From positions 124,001 through 188,000 of the forward strand of contig JAGQDJ010000053.1 of assembly GCA_022885665.1 (NCBI GenBank): 64,000 bases of DNA, in the 5' to 3' direction. The position numbers were made by a program, and so were the translations under genes. The notes under the pieces were generated by a model, which was not told the DNA's origin, made no database searches, and saw nothing but the letters and a program-made list of their open reading frames with translations. The stretch's first letter is position 1; the number at the start of each line of letters is the position of its first letter. This document shows positions 26,154 through 37,840 of the stretch, piece by piece. The DNA is from Triops longicaudatus. Lineage: Eukaryota; Arthropoda; Branchiopoda; Notostraca; Triopsidae.

Positions 26154-26391
26154 TTAGGTGATGAAAGACACAAAATCTGGCTTGGCGTATTTATTCACAT
26201 CGTCTTTTGTTTTGAAAAGCTCGGTAGCTGAGACGCTGAACAGACCTGTGAAGAAGTTATGATTCTGACAAGCCAGAAGGCAACTGTTAGAACAGTGGTC
26301 ACTAGTAAGCTCTTTGGGGTCTTGGAGCAATGGAATGGACGTAATCTTGGGACCGATGAAGGTACCAGGAGACTTAGGATCGGCCTCGCCG
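26154..26391 (-). CDS. C-terminal coding exon of an unrecognised gene
   Basis: On the minus strand, after an acceptor (gtaagacag), one frame stays open for 79 residues to a TAA at 26156-26154. It contains GTFIGPKITSIPLLQDPKEL, four cysteines (HCSNSCLLACQ) and NHNFFTGLFSV, ending PDFVSFIT. The even amino-acid mix and cysteine spacing look like a genuine protein C-terminus, not random AT-rich sequence. I do not recognise the family. No partner exon could be confirmed upstream (26.4-30 kb); a weak candidate lies near 26,550-26,620 on the same strand. It could also be a relic of a gene. Confidence 0.45.
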
Positions 26392-28662
26392 CTGTCTTAC
26401 GTAAAATGCCGAGCGATGAAATCTAGGATGTATGGAGTACGTCTTATCTTGACTTAGGGTGCTAGGCAATACGTTTTAGGGGGCTTTTTGTACCCTTCAT
26501 AACTTCATTATGAACGTTCTTCCAGCCCTTCTCTGTGTGTGTCCGTCTTAGCTTCGGTCCGCGCAACAGATGGGCAAGTTGTAATGACAGTACGGCACGG
26601 TACTTTCAACCAGACACGCTTTGAAGAAAAGCCCAACTGCTAAGGTTAATGGGTAAGATGTTTTATGACGAAGGATTAAAAAGACGTTTCATTTTTGAGG
26701 AGATGAAATCATAACGCATTTCGCAAGACGTGATAGGCTTTTGTCTCTTCCTTTGCTACTCTCGAATTAGGAAAAATGGTACGCCTTTCAGTTGTATCGC
26801 TTGCCTTGGAAAGAAAAATCTCTTCTTGCACTGCAATCTTAAGGCCTTCTCCATTCTTTTGGAGGGACGTCTTATCAAATGTATTTTTTTCCCCTCTTTT
26901 CCTTACAGTAACTTCTTGTCTGCTCTTTGCTTGGCTGGCCCAGCTTCTTTTTCCGTAATTGGAGTTCAACTGCTCGCTACAAAGAAGGGCCACAGGAGGT
27001 CGACTGCTCTCAATGTGCACGCTGAGCCATAGAAGATCGCATTCATTAACCTTTAACCTGCATTACCATGTGTAAATGGCTACTCCTTTTTCCGTATTTT
27101 GCTTACATTTTCTCTCATTTCCTTAACGCGAGCTAGTTGTATCGCACTTCCACGAATGAATACGCGTAAGGAAGGGAACTTATTCCGCACAGTGGACAAC
27201 AGCGTACGGTACCGTTCTGTCATCCCCCGTATTTCAAAAAGGGAAGTCTAACCTTACGATTTTTAATGAACGCGCATCATCCACGTGGTTTATAATGAAC
27301 GACAAATATATGGTCAATTTGCATTCTGAAGATCACCCATGGGCATGTGAACTAGTTTGAGCGTGATTTACATACTAATCGGCGACTTTGCCAAGTATCT
27401 AGGTAATGTTAGGTAAGGCATGCGTTTGATCATTAAGACGCGACCCACGATATGTCCGTAGAGCTGCTCCGTAAGTTTATTAATATTGTCCATTCATATT
27501 GCTGAGGACGTTTTCTGTCTGGATCCCATACAATCGTCGCGTCAGGGTGAAAGAGGACAGACTACGTTTAACTATGGAATGCCTCATTGTTCAAAAGAAC
27601 GGGTTAACGGTAGTCATACGAACTGGCGCACATTAATGAGGTTGTCTTTGTCCCCTCTTGGGTATTATATCTGCGCAGAAACAGAACTCCGGCCCACTCC
27701 TTTTCAACGTGCCAGCTTTCTTTGTCCGCCAACACGGCGGAAAGCTTCATATCGGTCATGAATGGTATGCACAATAAGCCAATGTACTTTTTTGGGGCTC
27801 GAAACGGACAGAATGGGAGAGACGTACACAATATTCTCGTTTATGCTGTTGCGTGGACAATAAATTACGCTACAAATTCCAGGGAGCACTACAAATCTGG
27901 TACCTAAAACTTGCCGTATTTCAAGCTACTTCTCGTAACTTGTACGCATATTAAAGTTTACCTATCGTAGCACTTTAGGTTACAGTACAGACAGAATTGT
28001 TTTCTTTAGGAGGTAAACATGAGCTACTGAACAGCCCATGAGGCAAGATAAAAGAAATCTTTGCGCTCTAATAGAATCTTCTTGTCCCCAAACAAGAGAC
28101 ATAAGACGCACGCGGAGGAGAAAAAATCACTGGATAAGCATTTAGTGGTCAGTCACTCACACTGTTTAGTCAGCCAGCATTTTAGGTATCGACTAAAGTA
28201 GGGTGTGAAAAGCCAGATGTCCGTCAGGCTTTTCTGTTTGTTTTAATGTGTTCCTGTCGCCGTCGCCGTCTCGAAGTCAACAGGTGACTCACCCTTCACC
28301 CTGCTACCCTAACACGGGTACTCAAGTCCCATTTTGCTGGAGCTCCCCGTTCGGCGATTTTTTCTTTCAACTAATGTAGTAAAATCTTAAAAATGGCACT
28401 TGACTTCCATAGCTGCTACAGAAACTTACAATCTATTGAGGATGGACGCTAAAACGACGGCACTAAGGAAGGCGTTCACAGATCATTAGATACTCTTGCC
28501 AAAAAGCGTCTTCAGGTGCAGTAGATCACTCAAGGCGATAGCCAGAAAAAAAGACCTCATAAGTCAAATAAAAAGGAGAGCAGTCCGTTGTGTCAGTATG
28601 CGCTATAGTAAATTGGTAGGCGGGGTTTGGTATTTTCACTTCCCTCCACTTTATCTCTTCGA
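26392..28662. other. 2.3 kb without a supported gene
   Basis: Several frames of 60-100 codons occur on both strands (26709-27020 on the minus strand is the longest), but they overlap each other, lack convincing splice context and resemble nothing. This stretch may hold introns of the orphan exon at 26154-26391 and upstream regulatory DNA of Vmat. Confidence 0.4.
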
Positions 28663-28670
28663 TATAAAAG
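28663..28670 (+). promoter_or_regulatory. TATA box, probable Vmat core promoter
   Basis: TATAAAAG followed by GGG is the best TATA match in the window. A start about 30 bases downstream (near 28693) would begin a non-coding exon ending at the donor GCCCG|gtaaac (28883). Similar Gly-coding-like motifs, TTGGTAGGCGGGG and TTGGTAGGAGGCGGG, flank the box as direct repeats. Confidence 0.55.
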
Positions 28671-28692
28671 GGGTCCGGGTGTTTTTGCGTTG

Positions 28693-28883
28693 CGATCTTG
28701 CAGCTCTCCAAGTTGGTAGGAGGCGGGTATATACGTATTGAATCCTTGGTTCACTGGATGGAAACCACCTTACTCGAACTAGTACGACTATCAAAGAAAA
28801 TCCTTGAGCTTCAAAGGCGTCGAAGGCCTTTAAGAGAGCAAGCGACGTCGACGACGCTTCAGTCTCCCGCTCGACGTTGCCCG
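28693..28883 (+). other. probable non-coding first exon of Vmat
   Basis: The stretch runs from the inferred start site to the donor GCCCG|gtaaac. The Vmat coding exon is preceded by an acceptor (tgtaatttctcag, ending at 30736), so an upstream leader exon is required, and this is the only good promoter-plus-donor pair before it on this strand. The 1.85 kb between them (28884-30736) shows no other feature I can support. Confidence 0.4.
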
Positions 28884-30740
28884 GTAAACACATAGTTAGC
28901 TGTTGGTACTTGTGGAGTTAAGTCATAAGTCGAAGACGCTCGATTGTGCCACTAAGTCAAGGCTTCACAACGTCTTTATCATTGCATTATACATGTTCAC
29001 AATTTTGAATCGTTTCTTTCGTTAGCAGTGAGGGAGAAAAGAGTTCAAGCGCTTACATTCCCCGTCGGAATCCCTATTACAGGTACAGCCGAATTTCCTT
29101 GACGAATTTTATCTGTTGCATGTATTGTTAAACGCATAATCGATAGGCTTGGGGCTCGCAACTGCTTATGCCAGGTTTACGATGCGAACCATCCACTGTC
29201 CATCCCGTTAACTGTGGTCATATTTCCTCTAAGGGTATATCTCAAAGCACTTTCCTTTTCCCGAGATCTTGGATTAAATGATCCAAGAACTTCTTCATTG
29301 TACCTTCCGGATAATCGATATTCCATAAACGCTTACGAAGTTTTCTTTCGAACTTCGTTTCCTAAAGCATACGGCTCCTGTTGATGCATGTTACCCATAA
29401 ATTGTGTCACCCTTTTTTATTCTTCTTTTTTCTTCACCACTCTAGGGACCATGACCTAGCAGAAGAGCTGAGACGCTGTTTGATTAGTGATTGTAAGTAT
29501 TGCACAAGTTCTTAATTTTCATTTCTTTGTTTCAGGCGTCTGGGTGTTTTCACATGGTAATTCCTAGCTCATTAATGTACATAGCCCGTGGCACTACGAG
29601 TAGAACCGCTCGGACGTACCCGGAGTGAGAAAGTCTGGATTTCCAGCTGATGGATCCTTGCGCTTAGCCAATAAAAGAGCGAGCACTAAACTAAACAAAT
29701 GAATGAAAACCTGACAGGGAGCTTGGGAAAGGTTAGCATTTAGCAAGCGAGGTAGCTGTGCTCTTTTCGTAAAACTAGGGAGGAAAAATTGCCGAAAAAG
29801 GCATCGAGTTGGGTGTAGCGAAGAGAAATGACTAAAAGCTTCCCTGTTCCTCTTTTATTGTCGAATCAAACTTGACTCGAGGGAAAGAAATACTGCTACG
29901 GTTGCCCACATTTAAGAAAGTAAAAGGTCTAAAAATGCAGTACCACGAATTTCTTCCTTACTTCTTAATCTCCACTCCAAACTCGAGTGTACTTAACTTT
30001 AATTACTCATAATTGGTGATAAAATATGATCTGGTTTTATAGCCGTCACTAGCTAGTTTTCTAGGATACTGACCCTTTCTAAGGGACTGTCATTAACTGA
30101 ACGTAATGAGTTCCGATTGAAATTCTAACCTGGTTCAGGAGCAATATGATAGACAATGTGTCCCTGGCATAATAGTCTTAACCTTACACCCAGGGTCGTT
30201 TCTTGGCATGGTGTGGTTAAAATGAGAGTAAGGAAGTTGTATCTTTACTAGTATCCAGTTAATTAAGCTGCATCGTGCTATCTGTAGACTACGGCTTTTC
30301 GTTTCTTTTGTTCGTCTCCACTAACAATGAAAAGGGGATCGTGCAATCTAGTCTTGGATTGTTCACCCCCCATCCCTGCTTCCTTTCAACCATGTGCTCA
30401 CTCCCTAATGAGGCCTATCAAGTCTCGATTGGCACTTGCCTCGATGGGCGGAAAGGCACATTCAATGTGAATGCTGAAAACCAGGTTGAGCCAGTTACAC
30501 GCCGTCAACCTGTAGCTCGTATAAAGGGGTGCCTGCGTTGTCTTGTCCTTCTTTCTGTCTCCTTTATGACGTACGATTGCAAATGTTTGAATGTTTCTCC
30601 TTCATGAGAGCCCACGTTTAGGCACCATTTGTATTACCTAAGTACATTAACATATTGCATGACACTACAAAAAGTAACGTACTTTTAATCCCATTCTTCA
30701 GTAATAAAAATATAAAATCCTTTTGTAATTTCTCAGTGCC

Positions 30741-33256
30741 ATGTCATCCGAAGCAATGTCACCACCTCCTAGCGGTGGAGGCCCAACGGAATGGAAATTC
30801 CGAATGGGCAAGTGGCTACACGAATGCCGCCAATCCCGACGTTTGGTATTGGTGATTGTGGCTATTGCCCTTTTACTGGACAACATGCTACTCACTACTG
30901 TGGGTAAGTAAGCCGCAGCAGAGTGCCGATAATGTTAAATAGTCTTGGCTGTGGCTTAAAAATAATCATCTCTTCGATTTCTTTGAAACTTTCATCCATT
31001 AAGTACCCATAATTCCGGAATTTCTGTACGCAATTCGGCACCACCATGACTTCAATGCTCCACCGCCCGCCACGGATTCAACGTTCTCGATTTTATCCAC
31101 GGAACAACCCGAGAACACAACGCCCTTCGATCCTGGTCCCTCAGAAGAGAATGCAACATTATTGGCCGCTTTTCCGTGTGCAGCTGCTTTAAGTACCACC
31201 ACACTAAGCCCTGAAGATCTAAAAGAAAAACTAAAGCATGACGAACTGGTGAACGAAAATGTGGAAGTGGGAATTATGTTCGCTTCCAAAGCGTTTGTAC
31301 AGCTCATTGCAAATCCCTTTGTGGGCCCGTTAACTAACAGGTAAAAAAAACTAACGATCCTCATGATCTAAGTTTCTTTTTTAAAGAAAGTTTTACTGAA
31401 ACTTACGACTAGAAATAGTTATCACTGAATTATCTTTCGTAATCTTCTCCTTGTTAAATGAATAATAAATGTATTAGTTGATAAGCTTTTCGGGTTGTGA
31501 GGTTACTTGATGAATTCTTAATCCTAGTTGGCTTGACTGCAAGTTTTTAAGAAAAGCTCCTAGTTGTATTTGCGAGAGAAGAACAATCCTTAAGCCTCGT
31601 AGTGTCTTGCCTTTAGCGTATTACCTTGCTTGAAGCCACGGAAAAAAGACCTCCGCCTCTGAAAAATGATAAGGTCTTGAAATCGCGACAAAGCTTCGTT
31701 AATTACTTTCTATCCGCTTAAACAAGAAGAAAATCTGTCACGCTTTTCGTATAGAGATAAAACGCACCGAACTCTGAAGCCTGAATCTTTCAATTTTGCA
31801 GGATTGGATACAGCATACCGATGTTCGCTGGCTTCATCATTATGTTCCTATCTACGATCAGTAATTACTGTTCTTTAGTCCTCTAAGCTTTTGTTTATGC
31901 TATCGCTCCAACTCAATTGTAGTTTTCGCGTTCGGAAGATCTTTCACGGTGCTCTTCATTGCCCGCGCACTCCAGGGTATTGGCTCGTCTTGCTCGTCAG
32001 TATCGGGTAAGGAGCTTGCTCAAAGTAAGAATGCCTGAGCCAACCTTTATTTTTGCTTAGGCATGGGAATGTTAGCAGCTTGCTACCCAGACGATAAAGA
32101 ACGTGGAAATGCCATGGGCCTAGCTTTGGGAGGCTTAGCGTTAGGAGTACTTATTGGACCACCATTTGGTGGAGTTATGTACCAGTTTGTTGGGAAAACA
32201 GCGCCATTCCTAATTCTCGCTGGTCTGGCCCTTTTAGACGGCCGTAAGATTATTTCTTCATTGATAACCAACAGAAAAGACTTATGCGATGTTCCTTTAG
32301 TGTTGCAGTTGTTGGTATTACAGCCGGGTGTGGCGAAGCAACCAGAGAACCCTCCTTCCATGAAATCTTTGGTAACGGACCCTTATATCATTGTTGCAGC
32401 TGGTAAGCGTATTAAGTACAAAATTTGGCAAAGATTTCTCATAGGAATTTCTCCGTTCAAGGTGCTATAACCTTTGCCAATATGGGGATAGCTATGTTGG
32501 AACCTTCTTTGCCCCTCTGGATGATGGATACTATGTCTGCTCCACGATGGCAATTAGGTGCTGCCTTCCTACCTGCATCCATTGCATATCTTATTGGAAC
32601 CAATCTATTTGGCCCGTTGGGTCATAAAATGGGCCGATGGTTAGCTTCGTTGATAGGGTTGCTTGTCATCGGCATTTGCCTCATAAGCGTAACATGCATA
32701 TTTCTACTAAGCGGTTTCTGGGCAACTCGTTAATAAACAATGTGTGCCTAACTCTTTAGATACCTTTCGCCCGGCGTATTGAAGACTTAATATTACCCAA
32801 TGCGGGCTTGGGTTTTGCCATAGGAATGGTAGACAGTTCGATGATGCCCGAATTGGGATATCTGGTTGATTTGAGACACGCTTCCGTCTATGGTTCCGTC
32901 TATGCTATCGGAGATGTGGCTTTTTGTTTGGGATACGCGATTGGTTAGTACACTACAGAACTAGCCGAGCATCTTTGTCAGTTTGCTATGATAGGTCCGG
33001 CACTGAGTGGTTCATTGGTCCAGTCAATCGGGTTCGGTTGGATGTTATTTGGCATCGCTGTCATTAACTTCCTATACGCACCATTGATGTATTTCTTAAA
33101 GTCACCTCCATCAAAAGAAGAAAACCAAGTAAATTAATGTTTCAAAATTTATTAGGTTTTTGCTTACTATTTTTTTTAAACTAGTCCTTGCTGATGAGAG
33201 AAAAATCGTCCGTGCGCTACGTGGCCTACCAAAACGAAGACGACGAAGTTCCATAA
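30741..33256 (+). CDS. Vmat: vesicular monoamine transporter
   Basis: Ten coding exons: 30741-30903, 31004-31340, 31802-31860, 31923-32006, 32061-32243, 32301-32402, 32462-32688, 32760-32943, 32995-33128, 33185-33256; 514 aa. Twelve-span major facilitator of the SLC18 group. It opens with cytosolic MGKWLHECRQSRRLVLVIVA and TM1 DNMLLTTVVPIIP, whose aspartate is conserved in VMATs. A large luminal loop carries N-glycosylation sites (NTT, NAT). Then come GIMFASKAFVQLIANPFVGP, RALQGIGSSCSSVSGMGMLA, DDKERGNAMGLALGGLALGV and LEPSLPLWMMDTM. The short tail ends SSVRYVAYQNEDDEVP, with acidic residues typical of vesicle-sorting tails. VMAT loads dopamine, serotonin, octopamine and histamine into synaptic vesicles by proton antiport. 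Introns are mostly 54-100 bp. Confidence 0.95.
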
Positions 33257-35855
33257 ATATTGCATATGAGAACCATTCATCTCTGAAACTCGTGGGAACA
33301 GAGTTAAAAGTTTTTATGGTATACGGTAGGAGGGCAACAGGCCAATTGGTTTATTTTACGAAATTTTTGTCACTTTAATGTGGAGAAAAAAATAATAAGC
33401 TTCATATTGCTGTCCTAAGTCTCATGAATGGCTGCATGGGACGGCAGACAGTGATTTTTTTTTTTCGTCGAAACAGAAGTCTTTTAAGTCATCGAATCTT
33501 GAGGAAAAGAAAGCTTGAACTACAAGCTGTTGTTGTGCCTGTGAACTTTTGAGCCGTTATCATATAGAACATGAGTAGAAACAAGAGGGCTCATTAAATC
33601 TATATCAGTGAGCGAAGTGTGTTGCAGTATCATTTGATAAAAATTTATTTTGCATTCCTGTTCCAGTGTCCGTTGAATGTTTGAAAATTCTGCGACCGTT
33701 GCATTATTCAATGTCTACTACAGTTGTTCTATATGTACCTTTGCGTACTGTGTAAATGCACTACTATCGGAACATAATCAGATGCGTTTGTATTCACTCG
33801 AAAGTAATGCATTCCTACGGTAAGCTTCATATGCACCACATTGCACCAGAAAAAAAAAAAGACAGAGAGGCAACCTACCTGGTAAGGTGACCAATTAGGA
33901 GACGAAATTCCTTCTCTTCATAGAAGTTTTCGTCTATAGTCGGGAAGCTATTGTGGGAAAATATAGGTGTTAGGTTTCAGCAATTTTTGACCTTGCTAGT
34001 GATATTACTTAATTATGGAATGCTATGTTTTGGTAAAGTGACCTTGCCCTTGAGAAGTTTGTGCTTTTGGTATCCCGCATTCTTTTATTGACCTAGGGTC
34101 AGTTGTTACTATGAAAACCTTGTGGGTATGCCAATCAATGGTAAGCGATCAGTATAGAGTCTGTTAAGATGTAACTGACAAAGACGAAATTGACTTTAGT
34201 AGCCCACAAACGTGGAGCTAACTAAGTGGGCTCAGTTGAACAAAATCTCAGTTGTTAGTCATTTTTGGTTTGCACATTTGCATAGTTTGCCTTCACTTAA
34301 TAAATCGCCCTTATATCTTTAATAAACGCTACCCAGCATTAACAGGCAGTTTTATTTGCAGTTGATTACGAGTTGCTTCCCAAACTTTTCGAGCTCGCGA
34401 CATACTCGGCGTGTCGAAGACTGTGTCGCGCAGCTATGACAGCCCCCTGAGGACAAAACTCAGGAACAGAAAAATGGGTACCTTTTTGTCGTTTTTTGGC
34501 ACTTCTTGCTGGTAAAGCTAGCACATAACTTGAAACTGCTTGATGTGACAATGACTGACAATGAGTGACATGAAGTAACAGAAAGCCACTTAAAGCTACT
34601 TACTGTTGCTTCCTGCTACACACTGCCTCATCCGGCCGCAATGTTCTGTGACAATATCTTGCAGTAACTGACAGGATGCGACATACTGTCACTTCGTGCT
34701 GCTTCACATAGTGTCGTTTCTTGGTGCTTATTGCCGCTTCTTGTTGCGCAAAAGGCCCGCCCTTGAAGCCCTCCCACAGGCATAATATCTTTTTAAGGAA
34801 TTGGGGGTGGAATCATCCTTGGATAGAAAAAAAAAGTCAATTTTAATCGTGTCCTACTGAAATGAGGTGCCCTCATTCGGCTGTCAGCTGTACGTGAATA
34901 TGAATGTCTGTGTCGCAAAAATCTTCTCTAGGTTGACTAGACTGCCTGTACCTACGTTGGTTTCACACACACACATAAAACAAAACAAAAAAAAATTCCT
35001 TAGGCATCGTTTGAAAACAAATCCAGGTGAAATTGGGCATAGCCTATATGTTTCCCAAGCGTTGCTTCAACCTTCAAGCGACGTTGCTTTAGATGACTAA
35101 AGTCGGCGTGCAAGCAACACGGGATTGACGGCAATTGTGAAATCATTTGGACGTTGCAGATTTGACAACAACGGCGACGTCATTTTTACCATTTTTCGAC
35201 GAAAGTGTGCTACTTGGGTCGCTCGCCAAAAGACCACTTCTCGGACCTTTCACAGCACAAGCACTCTAATCCAACCCTGCTGTAACCGGAGGCAATGTCG
35301 ACAATTAAGGGCGGGAAAGTATTGGATACAATATTCAGAGACCAACAAAAGTGTACACCCTATTTCTATTACTGCTATTTTACGTATTATTCACGTACCA
35401 TTTTGCGTCTGGTCCAGTGAGCAGCTATAAACAAGAATTTCTCCTATACTTTATATCTATCTGAAACTTATGTTTTCGTACCGTATTTCTTCGCATAAAA
35501 GTTAAAAAATATTATTCTAGAAACGATTACCGATGATCTATTTAAATTTTTGGTTTCTAAATTATCCGAGCATCATTACATGATAGGAAATACTTTTGGA
35601 GATAGTTGCACGAGAAAAGCACCCGTGTCTATTTGCGAAATGCTGTGTAAGTAATTTGTTACATCGAAACTTCCGTTCCTACATGGAAACTGTTCCTTCA
35701 TCTTGTGAGATTATGCCAGAATACGGATGCAAGTTACAGATTCGCAGGTCAAAGACCGCGGCTCGAAGTTCGGTTCGGAAAACACGCGCCGTCGAGACCG
35801 TGTTTACTCGTTTCAACAATTAGTGTAAGACCGCGAAACGTAGCATTTTACGATA
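33257..35855. other. 2.6 kb intergenic stretch between Vmat and mRpL15
   Basis: No gene can be supported here. The stretch contains poly-A/T runs and a degenerate cluster of TGACA-type repeats around 34.5-34.8 kb. Open frames of 60-100 codons (for example 35125-35430) have random composition. The mRpL15 promoter must lie at the right end. Confidence 0.4.
34546..34575 (+). repeat. three-unit 10-bp tandem repeat
   Basis: Three near-identical 10-mers of the form TGACAATGAC, TGACAATGAG, TGACATGAAG. Looser related motifs (TGACA, GTAACTGACAGG, CTTCTTGTTGC) continue to about 34760. Confidence 0.5.
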
Positions 35856-37040
35856 ATGCCGTCAGAGAAAGCGTTGGATTTATTAAGGAGTTTACCACGC
35901 GTTGGTCTAAATAATCTTCGACCGAACCCTGGCGCTGGAACCTCGGTAAGCTTGATTGTTCCGTTCCATGAGAAGCCAAAAAGGGTATTTAATTGGTTTA
36001 CCGCTTTCGTAGAAAAAACGAGGTAGAGGACAACATGGTGGTGACAAACACGGTGCTGGTAATAAAAGCGCTGCTCAGCGGCAGAACTACATGCGACTGG
36101 GCTATGAAACTGGCAACAATCCGTTTTACTTGAGAGTGCCATACGAACCTTACTACAAAGGACATCAGTAAGCATGTACTCCTGCGAAGCATGTATAAAC
36201 TGATTTAATTTAATAAGCAACGCGCACCTGTACTGTTTTCAACCTTTTATAGGATTCTAGGATTTTATAGAATTTTGTGTTTATTTGTACCAACCTCTAT
36301 AATCGTATAACACACTTCATACATGCTCATATATAAAATTTTGTGTGCCTAGTTTGCGAAGAGAATATCCTCCCTTGTCGCTATTACAACTGCAAAAGTT
36401 AATCGACACTGGAAGGCTGAACCCCGAACAGCCAATTGATTTAGCTGCTATTTGTAACACCAAACTCTTTTTCGTCAAGCCTGATCAACGCCAGTATGGT
36501 GTGCAACTCGTCAGTGAGGTAGTTCAAGATTAATTTTATATAAATATCTGTTGAATAAAAGCCACTCTGGATTCTTAGGGGGCTGATTTATTTCGCGCGA
36601 AGATTAATTTGGAGGTACAGTGGGCCACTGAACCCGTGATTGCGGCTATTGAGCGGAATGGTGGAATTATCACCACAGCTTTTTACGATATGATGTCCTT
36701 GTGGGCCATCACAAACCCGCTGCAGTTTTTTAACAAAGGAGCTCCCATTCCTAAACGTCAGTTACCGCCTCAAGATTTGATTTCCTATTACACGAACGCT
36801 AAAAACCGTGGCTATTTAGCAGATCCGACTGAAGTGGCCCAAGAGCGTTTAGTTTTAGCGCAAAAATACGGCTATACTTTGCCAAATTTGAGAGAAAGTC
36901 CTAATTTAAATATGTTATTAGAACGTAAAGATCCGCGACAGGTTTTCTATGGTCTTGAACCCGGCTGGGTTGTGAATTTGAAAGATCGACGTGTTCTGGC
37001 CCCTGTCAGTGAAGAATTGGAAGAATACTATAAGTCATAA
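35856..37040 (+). CDS. mRpL15: mitochondrial large-subunit ribosomal protein L15 (uL15m)
   Basis: Four exons: 35856-35945, 36013-36167, 36353-36518, 36579-37040; 290 aa. The start MPSEKALDLLRSLPRVGLNN and GRGQHGGDKHGAGNKSAAQR are the L15-type glycine-rich rRNA-binding N-terminus. It is followed by REYPPLSLLQLQKLIDTGRL and the mitochondrial extension ending ELEEYYKS. The protein belongs to the large mitoribosomal subunit, where L15 contacts 16S-type rRNA. Length fits animal mitochondrial L15. The ATG chosen is the first of the open frame and lies directly before the conserved start of the family. Introns are 60-185 bp. Confidence 0.93.
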
Positions 37041-37610
37041 GATACTAAGTTACAGTTTTAGAAAAAAAAAATACAACATAGCTCTGAGAGGTCATCTTTT
37101 GTCTTGGGTATTGTCTATCTGTTCTTAGTTATATAACTCCCTGTAAAGGAGAAATCCGTTTTCGTAATGGATCACTTAGGCGTACTCCATTTTACGGGTT
37201 CAGAAGAAGCTGCGAGTCTATTCGTAAAGCCAGCGGATTGAAATTCCCGATAACACAATGTTTTTATTCCCAAGATTCAGAACCCTTGCTGTACGTCCTG
37301 ACCAAAGTGGGCTAAGTTTAGAGGTCGAAGCCCTCGCAACCTATGACCTCGTTCTCTATACTTGGAGACCTATAGACGCCCTAATGGGAAACAAGAAAGA
37401 GCTTGAGGGTTCCCGAGCCTAACTGTTCATTGGTGCGTCCCTAATTTACTAAATCAGGCCTGGAATTCCCTCCGTTTTGAAAGCAATTCTTAAAGCTTGC
37501 AGGGAATTCGTTTTGCAACCATTCAGGTCAAACCTGTCTAGCTGGTCATAACTCTCGCAAATTTGTACTCCGTTCTTGAAGTCAGCGTCTAGGCTTGTAT
37601 ATCGTTTTAG

Positions 37611-37840
37611 GTTGCGTATCGATATCCTGTGGATCGCTCACAAACGTTCATTGTCAACCAGAACAACCAAGGTGGAAACATGGCTGACTTGTTGTCAAAT
37701 CCCGTTGTCGAGGAAATCAAAATTGAAGACGATAAAGAAGAAGGTGTAAGTGAAAATGACGTTAGTTTTATAGAAGAAATTGTAAACTTAGACGAGCCTA
37801 TGGAGAACGACGAAATTGAAGATGTTACTCCACCTCACAT
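37611..37840 (+). CDS. short acidic first coding exon of DNAJC7
   Basis: The exon is bounded by an acceptor (atcgttttag) and a strong donor (CACAT|gtaagt). The first ATG, at 37680 in good context (GGAAACATGGC), opens an acidic stretch of 53 residues (MADLLSNPVVEEIKIEDDKE; NLDEPMENDEIEDV). The donor phase (two leftover bases) matches the DNAJC7 body exon at 43868 and gives PPH-I-VAEQFKEEGNAFY. Sequence 37611-37679 would be leader; the upstream leader exon is not located in 37041-37610. Confidence 0.65.

Noticed and set aside
26521..26640. cysteine-containing minus-strand frames near the orphan exon
   Set aside because: Two overlapping frames look partly coding, but neither gives a clear splice join to the exon at 26391.
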